DNA of 64,000 nucleotides from Cycas panzhihuaensis (GCA_023213395.1 CM041465.1:61263741-61327740), one strand, 5' to 3'; shown: positions 46,597 through 61,240, numbered from the stretch's first letter. Made by a program: numbers and translations. Notes: generated by a model not told the origin, from the letters alone.

Positions 46597-49500
46597 ATTG
46601 GTAAGATGTGACTATTATTAAAGAGATATTTAAGTTTAAAATTTATTAGTGTAAGTCATTTTACAAAGAAATTAATTTAATTAACATTTATTGTTGTAAA
46701 AAAAGTAACTTGACTAAAGTTTATTGAGTGTATTATACATGGTAAGAGGTTCTCTTTTATATGTCAAAAAAAAATAAGAAAGAAAAAGGGGAGTGATTAC
46801 GAGCTTATCTTGATATTAGATAAGTTTATCGTCTAACTTAAACCCAATTTATATCTAATGAAAGTATACAAAATGCTGACTTGTTAGTATTGGTGGGCCC
46901 TACTCAGATCAGGACCAACTTAGGTATAAGTTTCATTCTAGCATTTCTTTTAGTTCAATAACCTCAAACAAAACACTTACCATATGTAGTTAGGCTAGTT
47001 ATGAAAGTTTCTAAACAATCAGCATCCCTTTGTTGCCTTTTTTTTTTTCCTAGCATTTTTTTCTAAACATGGAATGCATATTCGTTAAGATCACTCTCCT
47101 ACAATCATGACCTAGCAGGCAATCTATCCACCTTATAAATGGACCTCAAATACAATTAACATAAATGTTCCCTTGGATCTTAGAGAGCACTCCAATAATT
47201 TGATTGATTGCATTTAGTGCAAATTGTAGGGTTGATGATCTATGTTATGACCTAGAGATGGTGCACTTGCCTAGTGTCATCAATTCATGCAAAGTTGATA
47301 ATGTGCCTTCATCTCCATCTCTCAACATTTATTGTGCATGCTTTTTAAAATATTTCTTTTGTAGATGTCTCTATCGTGCATGTTTGTTGAAAAGATTTCC
47401 AAAAGTGACATAGTATTCAACAAGCTCATTTCTTAAGTGCTCTAAAGCTTACATTTGATAGTGGCTTTCAAAGATATTATTCCATTATAGAGGTTACCTT
47501 CTATTCTTTACAAGGTTGTTCCTCCATTATAGAGATTTCCACACTATAATGCAAGTTTAAGTAATGTCTTACATTTCTTCTATACGCATCTTCATTTGAA
47601 GATCATTTTTAATGACATTTCCAACCATGGGCATATATATTATCACCATAAGCAAAACATCAATTTGAGTAGAGGTTTTTGGGGTTAACAATGCCCTATT
47701 TTCTTCTTATTTAGGTGATCATGCACACAAGATTGGTGATGGCAATTTGTAGTTGTCAAGGCTTTTTTGAATGATGACTCAAACATTAATTGTTTTAACA
47801 TTAGAAAAAAAATCCCAATGTTTTCTAGGATTCTAAATGCATGGAGATAAACATCACTCAATTCAATACATAAATAAAAATCCCATAAGAGATAGGGGGG
47901 AGTTGCTCTTTCAATTCTAAACAAAAGTAAACATATCTAGGATTTCTACTCAATTTGATAAGAGAATGCTCTAAAGAGGCAATAAGAGGCAACAAATCTT
48001 TCTAAAAATCCCATAAGAGATAAGGGGGAGTTGCTCTTTCAATTCTAAACAAAAGTAAGAAAATTCTCTAAAGAGGCAATAAGAAGAAATGTTTACCAAG
48101 TGTTTAGAAATATCACAAACTCATCAATCAACATTTGCCATAAGAAATACATATGTACTAACTCTCATTGGTCATTGTCCTTTCAAGATTGATCCCAAAG
48201 TGGAGATTGTTCCATTCGATGGAATTAAACGTGTAAAGAAATTTGTTACTTGATTACAAGAAGTAGAAGTTTAATTTTTAGTACATACATATATTAATGC
48301 AGAAATATAACTTCAATTCATCTAAAAACGATGAAGATAACACTCATTTAGTGAGAATCCTATTGTAAAAGTTTGCAAAGTTAATGCTAACCATAAGTAA
48401 TTAATTTGGAATTATTTCAACTAAAATTTTAAAAAGGGTTATACTCTTTAGGTTACATAAATGATGTGTTTGTGTAGTGATAAAAGCTATATAAAAAAAC
48501 ATGGTTAGTTTGTTAAAGAATGCATAAATGAATTCTAAAATCCCTTGATCTAATTAAATGTCCAAGGTACTTAAGAAAGAATGGGATCAAAATATCTAGG
48601 TGGTTAGTGTAGGTCTTTACAAAACTACTAATCAAAACTTCTATAGAAGCAAGTAATGGATCTGCAACAAAAGGGAAAGCACATGCATTTTGCATCATCG
48701 TCAATAGACAAATAAAATAGCAAACCGTGATGGATTTATAATATTAGCATATACCTTCTTTTGAGGCCAAGTGATGAACAAACCAATATCTACATCTAGT
48801 AGATCAACAAACCCTATAAGGAGAAATCAAGGTGAGTAGTGTGGCTATATTAAACTCTCTTGGCAATCCAATGATAAGAGGCATGGTTAAATGATATATT
48901 ATAAAACTTAAAGTCACTATAATAAGAAATGAATGGTTGAGAAGATGATATTATATATTAGAACTAAAAAACTATGAAGACAAAAATCATAGCACAACAA
49001 GATAAAATGGCTATTGTACCATCCAAACTTGTTCAATCAACAATGAAAAGTTGTTTGTAATCAAAGTTCATGTCAATAAACATATCCCTATCACTATGTT
49101 ACAATGTAGTTTAATGATGGCTAAGGTATGCATCACCCTATAACTCAAGTTTACATTCCCTTTCCACCACTAACTGGGAGAACCACTTAATGGTTGAGCA
49201 AAACTATAAATAAAATAAAATCCAAAGATATAATTATTATAAATATTTTCTAGTTCTTCATTTTTAGTGTTTGTTTGCCAGAAAATAATTATTAGAGATA
49301 TTTTTGCTTGTAATTGATAGATGAGCTTTTACTCCAACTTCTTAACTACTATTATAACATCCATATACATTTTCACTAAGTAGCAAGATTATGTTATATA
49401 TACATACTCCAAGATGATGATGATTATCTTCATCACCATTGTAGACTATCACAATAGTATTAAGTAATGGAGGAGGGATTAAGAAAAGTAGTAGATTTTT

Positions 49501-50439
49501 ATTCTATATGAACCATGGGCAACCTTATTGCCTTTGATCATCTAATGCCTAATTCGAAATAAAAGAGGAGAGGGTCAGATCCCTTCTACCCAGTGATAAG
49601 ATGGGATAACATTTGTCTTTTATCTATTCTCTTTCACATTACACTAACCCTTACTACTATAATCTCCATTATTATCCATAACCTTAATCAATCATCCATA
49701 GCCTCTTTTATATTACACTCTATATTTGCATACTTTATCCTCTTATTATTTCATATAATTTCACTATGCTTGATTGAATATTATCATTTATTTTATTTCC
49801 ATCGTATATTTCCCTTTGGAGCCAAATTACACTCCTGCATCATACCTTATTTTGTAGTGGGCTTGAGTGTTTTAAGGATCACAAATCCTTATAAAAAGGG
49901 GCATCTTTTATGTAAGTAGCTAACAAAATTTAATTTCAAATGTTCTAGTTAAATGACTAAGATTCTACTTTTCCTTAGATCTCTCATGGGTTGAATTTTA
50001 TTTATATCTATAGCATAGGATAAAAGATTAGCTAATTTAGCTCATAAATCATTTTATGAATAATTAGATCGAAGGCTTGGGAGAACTACACTAAGGAACC
50101 AAATACACAAATCTCAATAGTTGCAAATGAATTTTAGAAACTATAACTTGGTAACCTACTATATAACCACATAAATATGTTTAAAGAACTTAAGGGTTTA
50201 CCATAAATTAAGATGCACTATATGCTATTGATTTGGTTCTAAGATTGTCTCTACCAAATAGGGCTATTGATCAAAGCTCTATTCTAGAGAATAAAGATGT
50301 GAAGAAGAAGATTTTAGAGCTTTTTAAAAATGTGGCATTTGACCTAATACATCTACACATAATTTTCTAGATATTATATTGTCAAAGAAGGATGATTCTT
50401 AACATATATGTGTAGGCCACATGCTTTTGAAAAGATCTT
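46597..50439. other. Intergenic, no gene recognised
   Basis: AT-rich sequence without domain homology on either strand. The open frames here (60-108 codons, for example 49593-49919) are hydrophobic, T-rich chance frames. There is a partial direct duplication at 47876-48084. Confidence 0.6.
47876..48084. repeat. Direct duplication, about 128-bp offset
   Basis: AAAATCCCATAAGAGATA followed by GGGGGAGTTGCTCTTTCAAT and TCTAAACAAAAGTAA occurs at about 47876-47930 and again at 48004-48058. CTCTAAAGAGGCAATAAGA recurs at about 47970 and 48066. The second copy lacks roughly 30 bp between the two blocks. Confidence 0.85.
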
Positions 50440-50444
50440 GGTTA

Positions 50445-50791
50445 TGATGGATGCAGAGGAGTAGAGCGGGACATTAAACTGAGCGCATTTTGAGTTAATG
50501 AATACTTTCCAAACAATGGCAGTGTTAAAAAATACCAGGGAGGTATTCCCACCCCTTAAATAGATTTTTGGGGAGGCAGCAAGCACCATCACCTGACCTG
50601 CACATTAGTTGACAAATATTCAAATAATATTTTTAAAAAATAACATTAATAAATAATGCACGTACCTTAATAAGGTTGTGTTGGCTCTAGATGGCTATTA
50701 GGAGGCTCTAGGTACCTTAGGGTGCTTCAAAGGTGGCTTTGAGGGGCTCTAGGTGCATGATTCTTTAGTAACATTGGGGTTAATCCCAACA
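50445..50791 (-). repeat. copia5 3' LTR (347 bp)
   Basis: It runs TGATGGATGCAG to ATCCCAACA on the plus strand. The block GGGGTGGGAATACCTCCCTGG (minus strand) is shared with the copia3 LTRs. Confidence 0.93.
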
Positions 50792-50801
50792 TTCTCCCCC
50801 A

Positions 50802-53800
50802 TAAGCCCAATGTGGACGACTCCCAAATTTTCTCTGAACTTCTAGAATTTGATATTTCCCAAAGCCTTTATAAAAATATCTGTTGTCTGATCTTCAGTGC
50901 TGCAATAAGCTAACTCGATCTCATTTACTTATACAAGTTCTTGAATGAAGTGGTGTTGAGTCTCAATGTGTTTTGTTCTACCATGGAATACAGGATTTTT
51001 GGCCATTTGGATAGTGCTTTGATTGTCACACCAAATTCTAGTGGGACCTTGTTGTTTAATCTGAAAATCTTATAAAAGTCTTCTTAGCCATATTGATTCA
51101 CAAGCTCCTACAACTGCTGCTTTATATTCTACTTCGGTTGTGGATAAGGAGATAATATTTTACTTCTTTGTACTCCAAGCTACTATTGTTGATCCCATAC
51201 TGAAACATAACCTGTTGTAGGCTTTTTATCATCAACATCACCTATCCAATTTGAATCTGTGTAGCCAAGCAACTGAAATTTGGAGATAACTTTATAATAT
51301 AACCCAAAGTCTGGAGTCCCTTTAAGGTATCTAAGGATTCTCTTGGCTGCTTTCTAATGAGAGGTCTTTGGATCTTGCATGAACCTTGACACAACATTGA
51401 TTGAGTGTGTTATATCAGGCTGAGTAGATATTAAATATATTAGGCTGCCAATGAGTTATCTATAGAGAGTTGGATTAGTTAAAGTCAAATCATCTATCTT
51501 AGATAGTTTGATTCCAGTTTCTGCTGGGGTTGCCAATGGTTTGTAGTCTATCATTCTGAACCTTTGAAGTAGATCCAATATATATTTGCATTGAGAGATG
51601 AAGATTCCTTATTTATCCTGCCAGACTTCTAATCCTAGAAAGTAATGCATGAGGCCTAAGTCAGTCATCTTGAACTCCTTACACATAACATCTTTAAATT
51701 GATGTAAAAGATGGGAGTCATTTCAAATATAGACTAGGTCATCCACATAAAGACCTACAATCAAGATTGAACTTCCCTTGATTTGAGTGTATAACTTTGG
51801 ATCTGCTTGAGATCTTTAAAATGCTTGTCTATGCGAGAATACCAAGCCCTGGGTGCTTATTTTAGACCATATAATACCTTTTTTAATTCACACTTTGTTC
51901 TCTTCCCCCTTGACTTCAAAACTGAGGGGTTGAGTGACATATATGTCTTCTTTAATATATCCATTTAGGAAAGCAATTTTCACATCCATTTGATAAACTT
52001 TCCAACCCATTTGGGCGGCTAAACTCATCATCATTCGAACAGATTCTATCCTATCGATAGGGACAAATGTTTCTATATAGTTTATGCATTCTCTTTGAGC
52101 ATATCCTTTTGCAACTAATCTAGTTTTATATTTGTCGATAGAGCCATCTGAGTGGAACTTGGTCTTATAGACCCATTTTATGCCAATAGTTTTTTCTTTA
52201 GTGGTAAGTCAATGAGTTCCCAAGTATCATTCTTAATAATGGACTTATATTCCTCTTCCATGGCTTTCTGCCAACATTCATGTTGATTAGCCTCAACAAA
52301 GGTTTGAGGCTTATGAGTTTCTAGTACCTTGCTCATTAGGGCAAATTGACCTTATGTGAGCATGTGGATCTCCTATTATTATCCAAGATATCTCCCAAGT
52401 CATGGTTATAATGAACCTATTTGGGTAGATATTGTAGTGGAGGTTGAGATGAAGTTCTCTCCTTAGTTGGTTCATGGATACTTCTCCACATAGGAGGCAC
52501 ATATTTGGACTTACTTGATGTGTCAAATTTAATGGCAATCTCCTTCTTCTTTTCTTGATTATCTTGGTAGTAGGTGTCTTCCTGAAACTTGACATCTCTA
52601 CTTACCATAACTTTTCTTGATTTTGGATCATAAACTTTGTAGGATTTAGAAGATTCACTATAGCCAATAAAGATACATTTGACACTATGGTCATCCAAAT
52701 TGGTTCTTCTTTGATTAGGAATATGGACATATGCTAGACATCTAAATACCCTAAGATGATATATGCTCTATTTATAACCAGTCCATACTTCTTCTGGAGT
52801 TTTCCACCTAAGCACTTTGGTGGAACATCTATTGAGTAAGTAGATGGCTATATGAACAACTTCAGCCCAAAATTCTTAGCCCAAATTCTTATCTTTAAGC
52901 ATACATCTTGCCATTTCAATGATTATTTGATTCTTCCTTTCTGCTATACCATTTTATTGTAGGGTGTAGGGGGTGGTGAATTGTCTCTTGATCCCATGGT
53001 GGATACAATAGTCCTTGAAATCATTAGATGTAAACTATCCCCTATTATCTGATCTTAGAGATAGGATATGATATCCAATTTATCGCTCTATAAAGGTTTT
53101 GAAATCAATAAAGTGGTCAAAAGCATCTGATTTATATCTTAGAAAGAAAACCCATGTCTTCCTTGTGAAGTCATCAATGAATGTGAGAAAATATTTTACA
53201 CCTGCTAAGAAGGGAGTAGTCATAGGTCCATAAATGTCTATGTATACCAGTTGAAGAGGGGTAGATGCTTGATGACTTTAATTCAAAAAGCTTTCTCTAT
53301 GGTGTTTACCAAGAAGGCATCCCTCACACAAGTTTTTATTGACATTAATGTGTAATAAACCATTAACCATGTCTAACCTTTTCATAAGAGCCAAGCTGTG
53401 GTAGTTAAGATGACCAAACCTTCTATGCTGAAAATCACTATCCATGGTAGTTGAAGTTCTAAGGGCATAGGTATCTGAAGGAGTGAGGATAAGCTTAAAC
53501 AAATGATCCTTAGTCATTTTTCCTTTGGAAATAATAGCTTTATTTTTCCTCTTGTATTTGATAATACATTCGCCATTGTAAAAAATTACCTTGTAATCTT
53601 GTCTGATCATCTGTCCTACTAATAGAAAGTTCTTCCTTAGGGCAAGGATATATAAGACATCATTTAAGTGTCTATATTCACCAATATTAGCTATCAAAGC
53701 TATATTACCTTTCCCAACTGATTCATGGGAGGTATTGTCTCGAAACATGATGGACCTTTTTCTGTTTTTATCTAAGTTCTGAAATAAATATTCTTTATGG

Positions 53801-53880
53801 GTCATATGGGTTAAGCAACCTAAATCAATGTACTAGCTATGAGAAGAGCTCTCCTTATCATCTACCAGTAGAGGTTGCAG
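50802..53880 (-). pseudogene. copia5 pol (protease, integrase, RT, RNase H)
   Basis: From 53880 down: a damaged protease motif YIDLGCLTHMTHKEYLF; the pre-integrase block HRRFGHLNYHSLALMKRL (53278-53805); the integrase, with its catalytic region interrupted by stops between 53040 and 52900; and the C-terminal block VKCIFIGYSESSKSYKVYDP (52417-52698). The RT has [17 protein letters not shown] and an intact LYVDDLVY (about 51730-51755). The RNase H region ends [19 protein letters not shown] and STEDQTTDIF near 50890-51000. It is very similar to copia3 pol throughout. Stops and shifts are numerous. Confidence 0.88.
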
Positions 53881-54902
<1,022 letters not shown>

Positions 54903-54914
54903 GCTCTAGTACCA
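54903..54914 (-). other. copia5 primer-binding site (variant)
   Basis: The minus strand reads TGGTACTAGAGC, two bases different (TC to CT) from the common site, 2 bp from the LTR. Confidence 0.75.
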
Positions 54915-54916
54915 AA

Positions 54917-55262
54917 TGATGGATGCAGAGGAGTAGAGCGGGACATTAAACTGAGTGCATTTTGAGTTAACAAATACTTTCCAAACAATGGCGATGTTAA
55001 AAAACACGAGGGAGATATTCCCAGCCCTTAAATAGACTTTTGGGGAGGCAGCAATCACCATCACCCAACCTGCACGTTAGCCGACAAATATTCAAACAAT
55101 ATTAAAAAAAATAATATTGATAAATAATGCATGTACCTTAATAAGGTTGCATCAGCTCTAGGTGGCTATTGGGAGGCTCTAGGTGCCCTAAGGGGCCTCA
55201 AAAATGGCTTTGAGGGGCCCTAGGTACACGATTCTTCAGTAACATTGGGGTTAATCCTAACA
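54917..55262 (-). repeat. copia5 5' LTR (346 bp)
   Basis: It is the partner of 50445-50791, beginning TGATGGATGCAG and ending CCTAACA, followed by GGTTA. Confidence 0.93.
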
Positions 55263-55267
55263 GGTTA

Positions 55268-55974
55268 AAAATGGGTTTCCATTTATTAGTTGGTCATGTT
55301 ACTTGTTGTTAGGTTAGTCATAAGGAAAGTTGTTATCACAATGAAGCTAAGCAATCTACTAGACTATAAGAAATATGAGTTAGCTAGTTTAATGGATTAT
55401 TATAAATTAGATTTTATAATTGTACATATAATAATTTATGATTGAAGTATAAAAAATGATCAATAGTGATGTGTAAGGATCAGAAGAAATATCTTTATAT
55501 TTAATTAGGTTCTAGTGAGACATTAGTTTTAGGGCTAATATTTTATAGAGGTTGGTTATTTCTACTGTGGTTAGTGAAAGTAATTGTTATGTGTGTGCTC
55601 CTCCCAAATGGACCAAGTCATCTTCCAAAATGAGGAGATATTAAGTATTTTATAAGTATAATATTGAAATAAAAGGAATCAAGTTGTGAAACATGGATCA
55701 TAGAATAGAGATTCTTATTAGCTTTGAAATGAGTGGTTGTGGGCCTCAATTGACTATTGTATGAGAAAGTTAAGTTGGCTTTAAATTTTTAGTCTTTAAT
55801 ATAAATTATTAGAGGTTAGCCTCATTTTAATTATCTTTAGAGTTGACTATATCCTAAGATATCATGGGATTTTGGCATGAATTAGATATGTAGATATATG
55901 TAAGGAGTAATGTGGTTAATTAAAAAATTAAGCTTTCAGAGTTTATTTCGTCTCTTCACCACTTCAGGAGGAGG
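55268..55974. other. Intergenic, nothing recognised
   Basis: AT-rich, with many stops in all frames and no repeat or RNA gene seen. This DNA was contiguous with 50439 before copia5 inserted. Confidence 0.6.
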
Positions 55975-56542
55975 TGTTATTTTAAAGGGTTTTCACCTTA
56001 AAGAGGAATAATCTATTGGAATATGTGATATTATCACATATATAATATTTAATATTAATGTTGTAGACACATGTACAACCCCACTTATTAGGTACATTAA
56101 CAGATGTGATACATACATATATCCATGTAAACATCTTATTGGATGATGTAATGGCTCAAGAGAAATAATACACTACTCATGAAGTAACTATTAATATAAA
56201 TATATATACATACCACTTGAGAACTTGAGAAAGGAGATATAATTATTTTGATATTAAAGAGGAGCTCTGAACTCCACCTTCTTCTATGTTTTTTCTCACA
56301 CTTGGTTTTCTATGTAAAAAATAATTATCTCTCATGGTTGATACTCATGATTGCTTATTTCATGTTTGATCTATTTTATTACTTCATATTTATGTTTATT
56401 CCTTTTTATATATACCTTCCTTATGAGATAATTTTATAATTATATATGCTTGTTATGTTTTTGTTGCATATACTCATTATATGATATTTAAGTTCTAACA
56501 TTGTATTATAGTAAATTTACATTTCTAAAATGGTATTAGAGC
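55975..56542 (+). repeat. LTR-like remnant with a primer-binding site
   Basis: TGTTATTTTAAAGG follows a purine tract (aggaggagg, 55966-55974). The stretch ends TTCTAACA at 56500 or TTTACA at 56521. TGGTATTAGAGC (56531-56542) matches the tRNA-Met-type site at 11 of 12 bases. TATA-rich sequence lies at 56195-56212. No partner LTR or coding region was found, so the LTR limits are uncertain. Confidence 0.4.
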
Positions 56543-58640
56543 CTAGATATTAGCCATATTATGAAAAATCTTATGCAAGCAAGAATAAAGACTATACAAA
56601 CCAAATTGATGAGTTAGTATGCTAGTGATAAAGCTAATACAAGAGCTAATTATGAGGCGAATTTAATAAGCTAAAAATTTGAATATGCTAGTTATACCAG
56701 TGATATGTGACAGAGATTTAGGGGCAAGATGAAAGTGATATAGCCACATATAAAAGTTGATGAGATATGCATACAAGAGATGAAAGTCACATACAAGAAA
56801 TAGATAAAGTCACATGATGAAAGCAACAAACTAATGGTATGTTATTTTTGAATTTATGTGGATATTTATTTATGCATGTAAGCCTACTTCATGAGCATGC
56901 AAGTTTGAAGTGAGTCTACTAGATATGATGAAGATATGAGAGAAAACCATTGCAAGTTGAATTCACTAATACAGGTTGCCCCCCTGCAAAAGTGATTAAG
57001 AATTGTTGGACTAAGCATCTCACAAAATCTTACAACCAACAACAAGATAAGTGTTGACATTTCTCTTAGCTAATTTTTTTCAAAGGAAATTTTGTCCACT
57101 TTAGCTTATAGATTTTTATATAATCAAAGGTATTTTTGTAGCACATTAACTGTTGAGAGATGTGCATGAAGAAAAAAATATAAAAAGATGAAGCTAAATA
57201 AAATAAAGTGGGCAAGTTAGTAACTCCATCAGTAAGTCAAATATGTAGGGATAAAGTATTTATGGAAAATAAGAAAATGGGTATGTAAAACTCTTAGGCA
57301 CAGTAATAAAAATTAATGGTAATATTTAAGTGGCAAAAATGATACAGTGATAGATATTTGACATTATTGAAGTATACAATAAAGTTGAGGGCATATTTTG
57401 AAGAGGTATATTGAATTATGATGGCAATTTGATTAAATTTTATTGAAGAGACATTATTAATTTGAAAAATGGTGGATACTATTTATAAAAATAAAAATTC
57501 CATTCCACTTTATTTTGTATATATATTAAAACAACCATGCAACCTCATTTGTTATTTTTCAATCACATTGAGTGTATTCTTACTTCATTTAAATTTGATT
57601 GAACTTATTTGAGTCAGTGTAATGCCCTTAATCATGATCTACTTATCATCTCTCTAAGTAGTATGATAGAAGTTTGTGCACTATGAAAATCCTTCACAAC
57701 TATGACCACCCATGAGCCATAAGTTTGTCATCAATGAAGCTCCCATAAGGGCTGATGATGAAGTTCTCTTGTAGATTGATGAAACCCTTCATTTGTGTGC
57801 TAAAGAAACCTATGCCCAAACCTCTATAAACCGCTGGTTGTGAAGATCTTCTTATGGTAAAAACTTGAAGTTCATACTAGCCTACATCTTCATGAAAAAT
57901 ATAGCCATGATCTTTATTACTCTGCCCATGTATCAACATCATATTAAGGGAATATTTTATGATTTGATTATGATGTGACGACCTACATCTATGTGGTCGT
58001 AAATGTCAGGCATGGTGGTAAGTGTGCAGTATCACTATGTTAAAAATTCACTCCTAAAGATCATGCCTACCCCTACATCAAGCTCCTCCATTATGATCGC
58101 TTCATCTGTAATCTCTCATGCTTTCCTAAGCAGAAGAAAAAATCAATCATGATATTGTAAGAAGAAATATAGAGCTCAATCAATGAATTCTTAGAAAATT
58201 GATTAATCTTTTGAAAAATCTACATAATTTAGTTGCTTGTAGTAATAGGGTTAATGGACCATTCCTTCTTAGAAATCTGGGCTCATAGGAGTGATAATTA
58301 GCAGAAAATGAAGCCAAATAACACGATTGCGCAAGCAGATCATAGAAAATGAATCACCAAAATGAGTACCAAAGTACTTTCTCCTTTTAAGATACCATAC
58401 TCCATAATATTATAAGCGATTTAACCCTTTAAATACACAAGTAAGGGTCTTCATTCTTAATGATTCTATTGGTGGCCCTAGTGGCCTTACATCTTATTGG
58501 ACGGCTTAGCAGTCCATATACATAACTCACTAAACCCCTTAATCCTTACTTGTTGGTAGTTCCTACTTGCTAAGGAAAGGTGGGGTTATTTTATAGGTCC
58601 ACCCTCTGAAATGCTAAGTCCGCGCAGCATTGGAGATGAG
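56543..58640. other. No gene recognised; possible leader and degenerate coding stretch
   Basis: 56543-57640 is A-rich with GATGAAAG-like words and could be leader of the LTR-like remnant. Around 57715-57830 the plus strand reads HKFVINEAPIRADDEVLL, a stop, IDETLHLCAKETYAQTSINRW and a stop, which has a protein-like look but no family I can name. 58380-58640 is probably the 3' non-coding end of the gypsy element to its right. Confidence 0.35.
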
Positions 58641-59660
58641 GATGTTGCTAGATGAACTTATCTAACTCCCAAGTAGCTTCATCTGCATCGCAGCCGACCC
58701 ATTATACCAAGTGTTCAGAAATAGTGCGATTTTGGAGGTAGTGCTGGCAACTGGCAAGGATTTTATCAGGAAGAATTGTAAGAGTTTGCTCTTCAGAGAG
58801 AATGGGTAGGGTTGTGTAGGGTGTAACTTTAGCTCCACGGTATTTTTTAGGTAGGACATGTGGAAGACATTATGGATATTAGTATTTGAGGGAAGTTCAA
58901 GGGCATAAGCAACTTCACCAATTTTGTGTAGGATCTTATAAGGGCCATAGTAGCAGGGGCTTAGTTTATGCCCTTGATGGGACTTGAGTGATTGTTACTT
59001 ATAAGGTTGGAGGCGAAGGTATATTAGATCTCTAAAATCAAAGGATCAATCAGATCAGTGGCGATCTGTAAGTTACTTCATTCGATTTCGAGCAGTAGCT
59101 AAATTTTGTCGAAGGGCATGCAAGATTTGATCCATTTCTTAAAGCTTTTGTTACACAGAAGTTGTTTTAAAGTTTATGGCTAGGGTATGGTGGGTGGTAG
59201 CCATAAAGAGCCAAAAAGGGGGACATACCAATGGCAGAATGATAGGAGGAGTTATACTAATACTCAGCCAGGGCAAGGCATGAGGTCCACTTAGTTTGGT
59301 ATTCTGAGGCAAAGCAATGTAGATAAGTTTCTAAAGTTTTATTTAGAACCTCAGATTGGTCATCTATTTATGGGTGGTAGGCAGAGCTCATGTTAAATGA
59401 GGTTCCAACAACCTTAAACAATTCTTGCCAAAAGGAGCTAGTAAACTTAGGGTCTCGGTCGCAAACGATAGATGATGGGAAGCCATGGAGGTGAAGTATG
59501 AATTGGACATATAAGCCAGTGAGATGGGAGGATGAATATGAGGTGTGCACTGGGAGAAAGTGTGAGTACTTGGTTAATCGACCAATGATTACCCAAATGG
59601 AGTCAAACCCAACAGATGGAGGTAGGCCCGTGATGAAGTCCATGGCAATATCTTACCACT
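58640..59660 (-). pseudogene. gypsy2 integrase core and chromodomain
   Basis: The core at 59368-59643 reads MDFITGLPPSVGFDSIWVII (first Asp), then SSIVCDRDPKFTSSFWQELF (second Asp) and SSAYHP. Below 59368 the frame is broken. Near 58860-58960 there are remnants of the GPF/YRVLPxxYGP-type module. The C-terminus at about 58650-58775 reads LPDKILASCQHYLQ, NRTISEHLV, a stop, and WVGCDADEATWE. This is the chromodomain signature (W-x-G-x-x-x-x-x-ATWE) that steers chromovirus insertion toward particular chromatin. The stop lies at the expected Gln before Trp. Confidence 0.82.
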
Positions 59661-59682
59661 TGCCTTGAGGAATATTTAATGG

Positions 59683-60340
59683 TTAGAGAAGGCCAAGGAG
59701 AGGTTTGGTCTCTACTTTATTTCGTTGACAGGTGTCACATTCTAATATGAAGGTGAATATGGTGGTCTTCATGTGAGGCCAAAAGAAATCTATACGAATC
59801 CATCGATAAGTCTTATCAAAGCTAGAGTGGCCATCGAGGGGAGACGAATAGTATTCTATTAGGATTTTAGGGATGAATGAGGAGGAGGGATGGATAAAGA
59901 TATGATTGTGGCAGAGGAGGTGATTGTTGAAGGTTGACCAACCTTTATAGGTGATAACTTTTTCCCTCCAATTAGGATAGTTTGGCTGGGCTTGATTTTC
60001 AACACATAGTTCATCAAGCCAAAGTGGTTGGGGGTTACTGATGGCATGGAGGATTGGGTTAGGAACATTGTCATCGGGATGGAGACGTGAAAGGGCATCT
60101 GTCACTGTATTATCTTTGATTTTTTTATATGCTATTGAGAAGTCAAAGACTTATAATCGATGAACCCACTTAGCTTATTCTTTAGACAAGACTGGCTGGG
60201 TCAATAAATTATGGAGCCTACGATGATCCGTGAGAATAATGAACTTAGAGCCTAAGATATATTGCCGCCATTTATCAATAGCATGGAGAATAGCCTTCAT
60301 TTCTTTCTGATATGTAGAGAGATGAAGCTCGTGATCTTTT
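59683..60340 (-). pseudogene. gypsy2 RNase H end and integrase zinc-binding domain
   Basis: The segment at 59683-60105 starts MTDALSRLHPDDNVPNPILH (the ADALSR linker after RNase H). It continues to the zinc-binding region with SSPLDGHSSFDKTYRWIRID, FFWPHMKTTIFTFILECDTC and QRNKVETKP, giving the H-H-C-C set of a retroviral-type integrase. Between 60110 and 60340 the RNase H end is only recognisable in pieces such as KFIILTDHR (near 60220). Confidence 0.8.
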
Positions 60341-60344
60341 AATT

Positions 60345-61240
60345 TTAGCTTTCAAATACAATGGGATGAGAGTCTTGCATTAGGACTATGCTTAAACCAA
60401 ACCCTGAAGCATCGCATCCAAGTTGGAAGGGTTGGTTAAAATCAGGAGTGATGAGGACCAGAGTGGAGGTCATTATGACCTTGAGGTGGGAAAAGACAAC
60501 ATTTGCTTCGGGAGACCATTGAAAAACCTCTTTACGAAGGAGGTTGGTTAATGGGGTGGCAAGAGTAGCATAGTTACACACAAAGCATCGATAAAACCCT
60601 GTGAGCCCAAGAAATGCTTGTAGTTGGGTAAGAGTGGTAGGTGTTGGCCATGTTATAATGACCGATATTTTATCAGGATCTACACATACCCCTTCTGATG
60701 ATATGATGCAACCCAAATATTTGAGTTTTGATTGTCCAAACTCACACTTAGATAGTTTTGCATAGAGTTGGTGGTTCTGCAATATTTAGTGAATAATTTT
60801 TAAGTGCTGGATATAGAGATCTAGGCAGACACTATAAATAAGAATGTTATCAAAGAAAACTATGATAAACATTCAAAGGTAGGGCCCAAAGATTTTATTC
60901 ATGAGAGCTTGGAAGGTTGCCGAGGCATTGCAAAGGCCAAAGGGCATTGCTCGAAACTCAAAATGGCCATGATGTGTGCAAAATGTTGTCTTATGACAAT
61001 CTTGTAGGGCAATTGGGATTTGGTAGTAACCAGATTGGAGGTCCAACTTAGAAAAGATGGTTATGCCATGGATTTCGTCTAGCATATTATCTATGCGAGG
61101 GGTGGGAAACTTATTTTTAATGGTAATCTTATTTAATTCCCTATAGTCAACACAGAGGTGAAATGAGCCATCCTTCTTCCGAACTAAGATAATTGGCACT
61201 GCATAAGGGCTTTTACTTGGTTGGATTATGCCCATGTCGA
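60345..61240 (-). pseudogene. gypsy2 reverse transcriptase and start of RNase H
   Basis: 60873-61235 holds [57 protein letters not shown] (first catalytic Asp) and FRAMPFGLCNASATFQALMN. In the gap to 60782 the usual YxDD box reads VFFDNILIYS, with the second Asp changed to Asn. 60345-60782 continues with YAKLSKCEFGQSKLKYLGCI and the RNase H start QPFQLGCDASGFGLSIVLMQ. A shift or stop near 60870 and one near 60780 separate the pieces. Confidence 0.9.

Noticed and set aside
49593-49919. A 108-codon plus-strand open frame with a membrane-protein look
   Set aside because: The hydrophobicity follows from T-rich sequence; there is no homology, no promoter context and no conserved pattern.
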